Source: Chamaecyparis obtusa
Taxonomy: Eukaryota; Streptophyta; Pinopsida; Cupressales; Cupressaceae
NCBI GenBank assembly: GCA_027943335.1
Contig: BSBK01002162.1
Location: 62,001-126,000, forward strand
DNA: 64,000 nucleotides
Direction of reading: 5' to 3'
The notes beneath the pieces were generated by a model that saw nothing but the letters and a program-made list of their open reading frames with translations, was not told where the DNA came from and ran no database searches. The first letter of the stretch is position 1, and every line of letters begins with the position of its first letter. The position numbers were made by a program, and so were the translations under genes. Below, piece by piece: positions 47,343 through 57,366 of the stretch.

Positions 47343-49257
47343 CTAGCCAAGCAGAACAGATTTGAAATGAGATAATATAGCACTAGAAATAGAACAAAAA
47401 AAAATGAGTTTATTATTAAGAGCTTCAAAAGTATCTTTAGTAGCTTCAAGAAACAAGGTCATGTCATCAACAAATTGACAGTTAATTAATTCAGAATTAT
47501 CAGGAAGGGAAATGCCTTTTACAGAAGGGGAGAGAGTGGAATCTCTAAGGATATAAAAGAGGGCATCAAAAGCAAAGACAAAGAGGGAAGGAGCAAGAGG
47601 GAAGCCTTGTACGATAGATCTATCCGAGGGAAATGAATACGACAGAGAACCATTCACACCCACCTGAGAAGAAGCACCTAGGTATGTGCAAGATCATGAG
47701 TGGTCAAACTATGCCCTTAAGTGGCAATGAAAAATCAACAAATCAGGGTTAGTCAACTTGATGTGAAAATTTCAACTAGCTATGAACCTAATATCAAAAA
47801 GTTGTAAGAATAGAATCTATAGAAAATTGAATGTAGTTTCTAAACTACTAGGCCCTTTTTGAGAAAAAGTTAGTATGATTGGTGAAAAGTATAGATTTCA
47901 ATGCAGCTGTACAAAAATTTTAAGAAAAAAATAAGAAGTAGGTGTATGTCTGACCACCTTAATCATAATCAAATGATAATATTTTATTATAAGATTTTAT
48001 TTATAAGTAGTAGACTCATGCCCGAATGTGACGCATATTTTTTTGTAACTTTATTCCAAACAAATAATTAATTATGAATTTTTTACTACAACATTTTCAG
48101 AATAAAAAAACTCCCGTGTCTGACCACCTTAACTCATTCAAAACTTTACAAAATTCAATTTATTTTTTTTCCTTATAGTAGCAAAAGCATAGAATGTGAC
48201 ACATTTTTTGGATTTCAAAAATGTTATACCATCTGAAATTTATAGTCATTTTTCAATCAGTATATAAATCAACACTTTAGAGGTAGCTCAATTAGAAAAT
48301 AACTAATAATTACTTACTGAATTCAAAATTTGACAACAATTATATTGATAGAAAGCTGATAATATCCTTAAGATACCCTTTTCATTTTATCAAATTCGGG
48401 TGAAAAAAAAGTCGTCAACTACATTGTCAAAGTTTTGAACTGACATCACCACTTTTTGGCCCCTCATGATCTTGCACATACCCACCTTTAAACAATATTT
48501 TAACAAAATTGCAAAAGACTTCGGGAAAACCAAAGGCCTCAAGCATCATGGAGATAAATCCCCATTCAACCTTGTCATAAGCCTTTTCAAAATCTAGAAG
48601 AAACATGGTAGCATCCTGATGAGAGTGTTTAGCACAACTCATAGCTTCCTAGCCAGTTATAATATTTTCTAGGATATATCTACTGTTAATGAAACCAATT
48701 TGAGTGGAGCAGATTAATTTAGGGAGAATAGTTTCTGGTCTACAAGGAAGAATTTTTGTAATAATTTTATAAGAGACATTGAGAAGCATGATCAGCTTCT
48801 AGTTCTTAATGAGAGCCTTGTCCCCCTCTTTGGGGATTGGTTTAATGATTCCCCTGTTGATGTGGCCTCTAAGAGTGCGTTTGCTTAAGGCTTCAAAGTA
48901 AATTTCATGAAGGTCATTGCAGATCCAACTAATGTTGGATTTTTAAAATTTAACAGGAAGACCATCTAGTCCAAAAGCCTTGTCATTCTTAAGGGATTTA
49001 ATGACTTTATCAATCTCTTCAATAGAGATGTCATTACTGAGGCTGGTCACATCATTATCATAAATTCTTTTAGGGATGAGAGATCTAAAATTGTACCTAA
49101 GTTCCTTGGCTTCATCTTTATCCTTAGAGGTAAAGAGATTCTGGAAGAATGAAGTGAATGAATCTTTAATAGATTCTAAATCACTTATATCATTGTTATG
49201 AATAATAATTCTAGCTAAAGAGACCTCAGAAGATAATTCCAGAGGGGAAAATGACAC
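47343..49257 (-). pseudogene. LINE reverse transcriptase
   Basis: From 49257: SIEEIDKVIKSLKNDKAFGL with DGLPVKF, KPIPKEGDKALIKN, RYILENIITG, then FLLDFEKAYDKVEWGFI with the first catalytic Asp (48590-48560), interrupted at ILFKG by the inverted-repeat element, resuming at SSQVGVNGSLSYSFPSDRSI, VQGFPLAPSLFVFAFDAL and the active site FVDD at ~47470. RT would prime on nicked target DNA. At least two frames and several stops. Confidence 0.9.
47681..48482. mobile_element. Terminal-inverted-repeat (MITE-like) element in the LINE RT
   Basis: Ends GGTATGTGCAAGATCATGAG (47681-47700) and its exact reverse complement (48463-48482), extended by a weaker ~8 bp. Flanked by CACCT on both sides (47675-47679, 48483-48487), with one extra A at 47680. 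Splits the RT between ILFKG and SSQVG. 802 bp, AT-rich, no coding frame. An internal block (CTGACCACCTTAA … GAATGTGACGCAT) is repeated at ~47950-48040 and ~48118-48208. Superfamily not assigned. Confidence 0.8.
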
Positions 49258-50120
49258 TTTCCGAAAAGGGAAAAAGATCTAGAGGAGCTTCAACATCAAA
49301 ACTGTGAAAATGGGGATCATAAGGGAGGTCATTTTCCCCAAAATCATGGAGGATATTTAAGGCAATGTCCACAAGGAAGAGATGATTGATCCTGTGCTGG
49401 TGGTTCTAAGCGATAAAGCCAGGGAAATGGATTTGGACTTCTTTAACAACACTAAGAATAACATGTTGGATCAATACAGGTCCTTCAAATGGCTCTTCCA
49501 TGAAATTGAAGACCTCAAAGATAAAATTTAGAGTACTGATGACAAGGATCACCAGACCACAGAGAGAAAGCAAAGCCTAGAGGCTAGGGTCTAACACCTA
49601 GAATAAAAAATGATCAGCCTAGAGGAAACCCTGAAGGGTATTGTTGAGAAAAACTTTAAAATTCTCAAAGTGTCCAATGACAACATAAAGCTTCTCATCA
49701 ACAAAATGAAAGAGAAAATGGATAGTGGGGTTGATAAGAGGACTAGAGTGGAAGGGAAGAAGAAGCTGAGTGAGGGCCTAGGTAAAAGAACCGGAGCCAG
49801 AACTAAGCAAAACAAGGAGAAGGAAGGCTCCCATGATTCCCAAGACATCTAGAATGTTAAAGAGGCAGAAGAAATGATGGAGGCTCTCAAATGTAATACT
49901 CTTGTCATGATCAAGAGCCTAGTTTAATCCCCAGTGCCTATCTTTTTGCTCTATTTCATCTTTCCTTTTTTTTGTGGCTATTTTATGTCTAGCCTTTCTA
50001 TGGCTTGTCCCTTGGACTGCAAAAACTTTAGCTTTGAACTGATCTTCTTTAGCTCTTTGTAATTACTCTATTGTGGGTTTCAAGCACCCTATAAAACCTT
50101 TTTTACTTAATCAAAAAATT
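49218..50120 (+). mobile_element. 5'-truncated LINE-type insertion with 13-bp target duplication
   Basis: Lies inside the minus-strand LINE. ATAATTCTAGCTA flanks it at 49205-49217 and 50121-50133, and the host LINE protein reads through (NESIARIIIHNND) when it is removed. Plus-strand coding remnants: MIDPVLVVLSDKAREMDLDF, coiled coil, then MISLEETLKGIVEKNFKILK … KEKEGSHDSQDI. It ends in CTATAAAACC…CTTAATCAAAAAATT, an A-rich tail. ORF1-type protein followed directly by a tail suggests a deleted, possibly non-autonomous LINE. Confidence 0.78.
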
Positions 50121-50130
50121 ATAATTCTAG

Positions 50131-50660
50131 CTATAGATTCATTAGTGTGTTTCTGCTTAAGGAGATTGAAAAAGAATTTTGAGCCACGATCCCCAAATTG
50201 GAGCCAATGGGCTCGGGATCTAATCTTAGTCCCATGACTTTGAAATATTGATTCTTTCTTAGGGCATCTCTAGTTTTAGGAACATTGTAAGAAAGATTAT
50301 CATCTAAGGGATTGGCTTGAATTTCAATCTCAGCAGAATGGAGATCCAAAGAGAGTTTCTTTTCAAGGAATCTATGATATTTAGCTTTCTTTTTTCTAAC
50401 GGTCTGTAGCAGATTTTTCCATGCAAGGACATTATGATTCCATCTATCAGTACGAGAGGAAAATTGTAGACTCTTTTTATTGATGACTCTAATAAGGTTA
50501 ATAGCAGACAAAATATCTTCATCAAGCAATAAACTAGTTTTAAGAATAAATTTTGGGTTGTTGGGCTTTCCTAGTGAAGGGGAAATATTAAACTCAACAC
50601 AAGAAGAGATAGGGTGATGATCAGAGAGGGGGGTCAGGGTAACAGTAACAAGGTTTCCCT
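50131..50660 (-). pseudogene. LINE endonuclease end and linker to RT
   Basis: LSDHHPISSCVEFNISPSLG marks the last conserved endonuclease motif (Ser-Asp-His), then FSSRTDRWNHNVLAWKNLLQ and AEIEIQANPLDDNLSYNVPK of the linker typical of plant LINEs. The N-terminal endonuclease motifs are missing because the element is cut at ~50666. Confidence 0.82.
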
Positions 50661-50666
50661 TCTTGT

Positions 50667-50732
50667 CAGTTAATTAATTCAAAATTATCAGGAAGGGAAA
50701 TGCCTTTTACACAAGGGGAGAGAGTGGAATCT
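50667..50732. repeat. 66-bp templated filler copied from the LINE RT
   Basis: Matches 47479-47544 in the same orientation at 64 of 66 positions by my count. It sits exactly between the truncated LINE endonuclease and the truncated gypsy gag, and is followed by short repeats of CTATTGTTCC. This is the usual signature of end joining with template copying. Confidence 0.88.
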
Positions 50733-50749
50733 ATTGTTCCTATTGTTCC

Positions 50750-51577
50750 TTAGTTCCTATTGTTTTGTCTTCCTTCAAACTTTTTATTCAGCTTCTCTTT
50801 AATCTTCAATGCCATCCGATAACCATCTCCTATTGTTGTCATCTGAACTATAAGTAACTCTTCTTGAATATTCGGTCTCAAACCATAGACATATCTAGCA
50901 ACCTTCTCTTTATCAGCTTCAGAATGACCAGTCCTAATCAGGATTCTGTAAAACTCCTCATTATACTGTTGTATTGATTTGTTAGTTTGCTTCAAAACTT
51001 GCATCTTATTAAACATGTCCAATTCATAATCCACCAGAATGAATTACTTCTTCAACCATTCAACCATTCGGTTCCACTTAGTGATCTTTTCTTTTCCTCT
51101 TCTACCTCTTTCCAACCAAACTTATCTCCACCAAATATTTGCATGACCCTTCAACTTAGTCTTTGCAAATATAACTCTATCAGGATGTTCTATTTCTTCA
51201 TACTCAAAGTATTCATCTATCTTATTAATCTAATCAATCAATTCTTCTAGCCTAAGGCTTCCATCAAATGTAGAAACTTCAATCTTAGGTCTTTTACCAA
51301 TCTTAGACATAGCTTTCATAATTTGATTCTCCTCTGGATATCTAGCTTCTTCTACAACTTGTTCAAAATGATCTTCTTCCTTAGTTTCATCATCACTATC
51401 CTCTTTCAAGGTAGGTTTCTTCTTTCTCAATTCCTCTTGTAGATCCTGCACTTGTTTCTGCAAAGCCCTAAAATCATCAACACTGAATTGTCCAATGGTT
51501 TCTTCTTTTGAGATCTCATGATTTCTTCTCAGAAGCATCTTCAAATCAAGATCCAGATGTAAACACACATGATCCAC
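50750..51577 (-). pseudogene. Ty3/gypsy gag (truncated minus-strand element)
   Basis: One frame from 51577: acidic coiled coil (DDFRALQKQVQDLQEELRKK), then the Gag core KIGKRPKIEVSTFDGSLRLE, EYFEYEEIEHPDRVIFAKTK, DYELDMFNKMQVLKQTNKSI, YNEEFYRILIRTGHSEADKE, KVARYVYGLRPNIQEEL. Clearly related to the array gags (19611) but a different family. The C-terminal tail, knuckle and all of pol are lost at the filler junction. A few stops. Confidence 0.88.
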
Positions 51578-51639
51578 TTGGTTTCAATAGGAATAGACTT
51601 CACTCAAACAAGAAAAAACTTCACTTCCACAAGATCTAC

Positions 51640-51655
51640 TCTTTCTCTGATACCA
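51640..51655 (-). other. Primer binding site, initiator tRNA-Met type
   Basis: Minus strand TGGTATCAGAGAAAGA two bases after the LTR end …GCATCA; the first 11 bases match exactly. Confidence 0.85.
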
Positions 51656-51657
51656 CT

Positions 51658-52632
51658 TGATGCAGTCAAGGTTAGGGAATCCAATTAAGGACTGACCGAC
51701 CTTGTAACCAAACCAATATGTAGAAAAAATACACAACAAGAACAACAACAACATATCGAATATAGAACATGAATCTTTATTCATCAAATCACTTATTACA
51801 TGCAATGTGCCAGGCTGTAAGGCCTTCCTAGTTATAGCCAAATACAAAGCAAGTAACAGTCTACAAGATCTCGCAAGATCCAAATCTTTTTCACAAGATC
51901 AAAAATTAGCTAGTCGAGGTCTGCAACACACAACACACTGGTATGCACCTAGGAAAGATCTAAAATTGTACTCAAACTTCCAAGCAATCTTCCGAATCCT
52001 AAGCTCCAAAGCTACTAACCTTTTCTCTCCCAAATAATGATTCCCTAAACAACTACCAAAACATCCTATAAATATTGATTCCCAGCCACAAGTCGGCTGA
52101 TGAAACCATTAACTCCTAAGAACAAATATTAAATGCCAAAACATCAGTCAACTCTCAAATAACCTTACAAAAGATTAAATCTCCAAGATGGCCCCAAATG
52201 GTCATCAGATCCGCATAGAAGAATGCAACATGCCATATCTAGGTCCCCACATGTTCAACGGTCAATTCCATAACTCGAGGAGCATGACCCAAATCAACGA
52301 AATCAGTCGGCCAACCCGATCCTTCCAAACCAACCAAGTCGTTAAGCAAGAACACTGAGAAATAGAGAAATAACCAAGCGCTACAACCCACCATGCCAAG
52401 CATGACCGAGCAATGTAGTTATCACTGAGCACCAAGAGAAATCGACTCCTTCAGTTACCGATTGTTCTTCAGAGGTCGAGCACCCCAGTAACCACAATAA
52501 CTGATCAACCAGTCTCCAAAACTAATCAAATACTCCATCAAACCACAATCAAAACTAAAAATCTACCTGCAAAGAAAAACATATTTTTGGTTGATATATG
52601 ATTGCCAATAATCCTTGGATGATCCTGCATCA
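51658..52632 (-). repeat. 5' LTR of the truncated gypsy element (975 bp)
   Basis: On the minus strand TGATGCAGGATC (52632) to GACTGCATCA (51658), the same TGATGCAGG start as the array LTRs. A TATTTATA-type box reads on the minus strand near 52072. Its partner LTR is lost. Confidence 0.83.
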
Positions 52633-52650
52633 CATCCTCCTCCTCCTTCA

Positions 52651-52790
52651 GAGATTTAATCAACAAATTCTTTATCCTCTTCATTCTTGATGCATCCCAC
52701 ATAGACCATTACTATTGTGCATTTTGCTTTCAATCATTTGTCATATATTGAGATGCAACTCATTTATGAATTCCTGATAGGATTGCTTTA
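52651..52790 (-). repeat. Second copy of the peptide gene's upstream region
   Basis: Collinear with 45438-45646 but lacking the ~80 bp that hold the second 35-bp repeat there. The coding part that should lie to its left is replaced by the gypsy LTR, which ends 18 bp away. Interpreted as the promoter remnant of a lost paralogue. Confidence 0.6.
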
Positions 52791-53080
52791 GTTGATTTAA
52801 TCTATGGTCCAAGAATCAAAAGGATTTCTTCCTTTCCTATCTTTTCCTCACCATTTTGGTAGAAGAAGAAATTGGGTTAATGAACTTTTGAAACGATTTG
52901 GCTTTGTGTGGGTTCGTGGGTCTCAATATTTCTTTTTTTAGTGTGCATATATGTTATATTAAAATCCTTATGAAGTCCTTAGAGGATTGTTCTCTGGATA
53001 TACACTAGAGAGTGAATTGTCATTTCTTTTTCTTTTGAATACAATGCTATCTTTCTATTTAATGAGTTTAATTTTCTACA

Positions 53081-53730
53081 CTTCGAAAGTAGAAGTATGC
53101 TTAAAGATGAATAACACATTTCACAATTAAATAAAATTTTAAAATTTTATAGATCATTTCTACAACTGCACATTAAACTTTCACGAATTTGATCAAGGTT
53201 AAGAGGTGCCTAAATAGTAGTGCATCAATATCAATATCTATGATTTTGAATAGAGACACAAAATTTTGAGTTATGTGGCAACTACCAATCGACATTATAA
53301 AATTTGTATACTTATCATTCTTTAATTTAAGATAATTTGTTTAAACAAACTTCAATAAAGGAAAGTATTTGGAAGTTGTGCTTTTCTACATTTTTAAAAA
53401 AGAAGTATGCTTAAAGATGAATGATTGATTTAATAATTAAATAAAATATTATACAATTGCACATTAGGCCTATAATCATGAATTTGATCAAGGATAAGAG
53501 ATGGATGGATATTGGTGAATTAATATCATTAACTATGATTGATTCTTATCTCATTGGACAACCATGCTTGCAGATCTGAACCTCCATCAAAAAATAAAAT
53601 AGAGACACAAAATCTTGGGTTTAGTGGCAATTATCAATGAAAATTATAAAATTTGTATACTTAACATTTCATAAATTAAGATAATTTATTTAAATGGATT
53701 TCAAAAAAGGAACGTATTTGTAAGCTGTGT
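53081..53730 (+). repeat. Tandem duplication of ~310-340 bp
   Basis: Units 53081-53386 and 53387-53730 share AGAAGTATGCTTAAAGATGA, AATTTGATCAAGG, AATAGAGACACAAAAT and AAAATTTGTATACTTA in order; the second unit has a ~55-bp extra segment. Non-coding. Confidence 0.8.
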
Positions 53731-53829
53731 GATTTACACCATATCCCCACTTTATCTTGCAAGTGAACTATCATGAGAATGCTTGTTAAATAAAAAACAC
53801 ACAATTAACATGAAATAAATTTAACTAGG

Positions 53830-56800
53830 TGTTAACCCATTTTCTTGTAATAGCAAAAATCCTCAGAAAATGGTCTATCCCTCCAAAAAATTTCATGGCT
53901 TTTGGTCATTCCCTTTGGTCTCTGCAATGTTTTTCCTTGTTTCTGGCTCAAACCCTAGGTTTTATTTCATATTTATAGTCGTTACATAGAAAAACCCTAA
54001 ATTACCATGGTCTTGTTCTATTTGAACGTTACTTTTTCAGGCCACTTAAATCCCCTTTCTGCACGTGGTTTATTTTCCTAGTTTTCACTGAATCGTTTAA
54101 TATCCTTTCATGTATCTAAGTCATTCAGCGAATTGGTGAATTCATGTTTGTCGCTTGTTCGCTTGATTCCTGGTGGTCACATCTTTCTATTTGGCAATTA
54201 CCTAACTGTAGTGTTCGTTTAATCTCCTAATGTCTAGTGGTCTCATGTTGACATTAGGTGACCCGATGAGCGGCTTGTTCTATTCTTCATTTGTCAATTT
54301 GCGAAATGGTGGCTGCTATCAATAAAAAATGATACATGTGGACCGGTTGTCAGAAGGATGCTGATGTGGCAGCTTTTTATTGGCTGGCATATTGTGAGTT
54401 AGAATCTGTCAACGGGGCCTGACATCTTAGTGCCTTTTAATCTAATGGTAGGCATATGATCTCATGGAATATTCTTCCCCCAGGAGATCATACGTCGATC
54501 ATTGATTCTTCCAAGGTTGCAACACTTCAAATAGGTGGGTCCACTGCCAGATAGGCATAGATGGTGTTATCTAATTGGTTGAAGGGACAATGATTTGGCA
54601 CCTGTTAGATGTTTGGTGGCTAAGGAGGAAAAGTCAAAGGGGCCCGCTTGTTAGTTCTTTGCAACATGGCATTATTTGATTTGATGAGGTGGCTAATGCA
54701 GTAGGGTGGAGTCATGTTTTAGTGGCATCAGTGAAAGATTCAAGATCGACGATGGTCTTATGATCTCATGGAATCTTTTGGGCCTATGAGATCTTAAGAC
54801 AACTGTCTGGTCTTCTAGGTGTTTAGGACAGTAGTGAGTGGGACTACCGATAGGTGTTACAATTGGTGCCTCTTTATTGGTTGTGTCAGTGGGACCATTT
54901 GCCATGGTGTCACTGAGGTGTCAAGTTCTGATAGGCTGAGCTGGAGGTTAACGAGGGCTTTCATGGAGTGGGTTCTTTGTCAAAGGTGACCGGGCAGAAG
55001 TGGCGAATGATTTGTTGCCAAGTTGCACAAGGTAGGCCCATGTGTGGGTCTTACATAACATGATTCATCAAACCAGCAACTATGAAATATGAACGTCCTC
55101 TATATTTGGTGGCTCCGATAATGTTTTCCTTTGTTCACCTATTCTTGGAATAGTTTGGCGATGTTCTAAATGATTTGGCGAATAAGCAAATACAGTGGTC
55201 ACTGAATCTCTAAATTAACAGGTGGTGACATGAAACATTCAATGAATAGGAGATGGCCTTCAGTCGCTAGTTCTCCAAATAGTAACTTGGGGTTAGTTTT
55301 TTTGCTTGTTCGCTGATTCGCTGAGTAAAGGATGAGTTAAGGATTTCATTTCAAGAATGAGTGAAGCCTTTGTCGTGTAATCACCAAATGTAAACTAGGA
55401 TTCCTATATGATTAAGTCACGAAGCCTAGGAAAGATGAGAATCTAACGATCGTGTTTTAAAGTTGATCTCAATTTGATGTTGACTGCCGATTTGCTCCTA
55501 GTGCCATGAAACTAGTTGTTTCTCAGTAGATTTGAATATTTTAAGTGTTTCTAGTGACAGAAGGGACTAAAATTAAATGCTTATGCAGCTGGATTTGGTA
55601 GGAATGATTCTGTCAACTGACACGGCATGGTCCAGAGCCTTCCATGACTGTTTGCAGAGGTCTATACCATGACAAAATGGATATACAGTTGCTCGAGGCT
55701 TGTTGCAGGTGAAGCGATTAGATTGATAAGTATGGTGTATGCATGATCTTTGGTACTTTTTCAAAGTTTTCTCATAAATGGAGATCATTCTTGGATCTAA
55801 CCACCTAGTTTTCATCCACTGTAATAAATTTTGATTGATTTTAGTTGGTTTGGTGTTTACAACCCTAACCCTAATAATCTGTAGCTTGTTGAATCCTTTT
55901 TTGGAATCCCAAGATGATTAGGGGTATATATGGCTATAATTTTGACCTGAGAAGGGTTCACAAGTTTTGGTCCTAAGTTTTTGGTTCTAGAGCTGGTTCA
56001 ATGAATGTTCTACCTTGTAAATATTACATTCTTCTCTACATATAAGGTTCCCTTTTTCCTTTCTGGCTATGGGAATAGAATACATGTTGTAACATATGTT
56101 TATGTATGGGATTTCAATATATTTGTGCTGCTATCAGATTGTCTCCATTTGAATTTTAAATTTATTGATTATAGCATCAAGGGTGCTGTAGTCTTGCTAC
56201 TTGCATTTCCACTGAGTGTCTATAGTAGAGTTGTTTTCATAGAAACAACTAAGTTTAAGACTAGTTTTCAGATGTGTATGAGTTGGGGTACCAAGGGTAT
56301 TTCATGCTTGTCTTTCAGTGGATGTTGATTAAAGTATCACTTGTTTATAGGTCTCTTCTAAGGGGAGGGTTAAAATCTTTTGAATGAGTGATAGCACATT
56401 TGGATACACAAGTGGTTTGGTAATGCATGATCTAATCAATGCTGTCTGTTGATGTAAGGCATCAACATATTTCAATGTATTGTTTTCTTGTGTCATAGCT
56501 CTTTGTTGTAGTGAGGTATTTGACTATGTTGCGCATTGGATAAGGCACTGGTCTATGAGAGACTAAGGGTATTTCAAGGCTTCATTCAACCCAACATCAA
56601 TCATTCAAATCAAATACCTTTCCCTCTCATATTGGTAGTAGAAGTAGGAGGTCCTTTCTAGTCTTCAGATTCATTCTATGCAAATAGGGCTATTGCATAA
56701 GATTTTGATTTCATCGGGGTGTTAGGTACCCATAGGGGTCTGAAAACTATTCTTTAATAATATATCTACAATTCTATTATTTTTCATGAGGTGTCTTGAG

Positions 56801-56968
56801 TGTGCAGATAGGGCAATACCCACCTGAGTGATGTGGAGCTCAAAGAAGAAGGAGGATTCCTTTCAATCCTCATCAATTGGACTCTTTCTTGTCAAACTTG
56901 AGTCCAAAATCTGAGAATCAAGCCCATACATTTATTCAAGTTTGGTCTTGCAAGGAAAAGCTCCAACA
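53830..56968 (+). repeat. Left LTR of the gag-only element (3139 bp)
   Basis: TGTTAACCC…CTCCAACA, followed by AAT and the primer site. It contains the CTTCAGTCGCTAGTTCTCCA motif near 55258 and a tRNA-Arg-like fragment near 56530. Small frames inside, such as 56005-56328, recur in the right LTR but degrade there and are probably not genes. Confidence 0.85.
56530..56557 (+). other. Diverged tRNA-Arg 5' fragment in the LTR
   Basis: GCGCATTGGATAAGGCACTG followed by GTCTATGA resembles the D-arm to anticodon loop of tRNA-Arg (the anticodon triplet ACG would be ATG here). No 3' half follows. The right LTR has the same at 62603-62633. Confidence 0.5.
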
Positions 56969-56971
56969 AAT

Positions 56972-56994
56972 TGGCGACTCTACTGGGGATTGAA
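56972..56994 (+). other. Primer binding site, tRNA-Arg type
   Basis: TGGCGACTCTACTGGGGATT continues as GAA. This is the reverse complement of the 3' end of plant tRNA-Arg(ACG) (acceptor stem plus T-arm) with about two changes, using the tRNA as I recall it. It lies three bases after the LTR end. Confidence 0.7.
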
Positions 56995-57366
56995 ATAAGT
57001 TTACCAATAAGTGTATCCTAGAGCCTTACTATATTCATTTTGGGGAAGAGCCTCATAAATGTCATAATCTGAAAGTTGTTTTCAGATCTACAAATGTATT
57101 ACTTGGATTTGTTGTTGTAAACTTTTAAAAAAAATTATTATATGTGACTTTGCTATGAGGAATGCCCAGAATATGTTGGTGTTTCAAAGGAGATCAGTGA
57201 AAATTTGTGTCCTTTGAAAAGGGGTGGTGACTCTGTACTAGAACTAACCTAAGGTGTGTAGCCTTGTTTCATATTTTAGTTGGATGTGATGTGAACAACA
57301 ACAATCAACAAAGGCTTCCAGGTATTCCCCAATCAATATTTTGTGTATTTGCATGGTCCTTATCAA

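Larger units (their letters stand above)
45904..50660 (-). mobile_element. Minus-strand LINE (non-LTR retrotransposon), decayed and interrupted
   Basis: Landmarks from 5' (right) to 3' (left): end of the apurinic endonuclease with LSDHHPISSCVEF at ~50600-50640, linker, RT, and a C-terminal zinc-binding RT-associated domain. It is broken by a terminal-inverted-repeat element (47681-48482), a LINE-type insertion (49218-50120), stops and frameshifts. The 5' end is cut at ~50666 by a filler junction. Confidence 0.88.

Noticed and set aside
56005..56328. 107-codon open frame in the left big LTR, with a homologue at 62199-62402
   Set aside because: The two frames are homologous because LTRs are duplicates. 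The right one has stops, and there is no domain.
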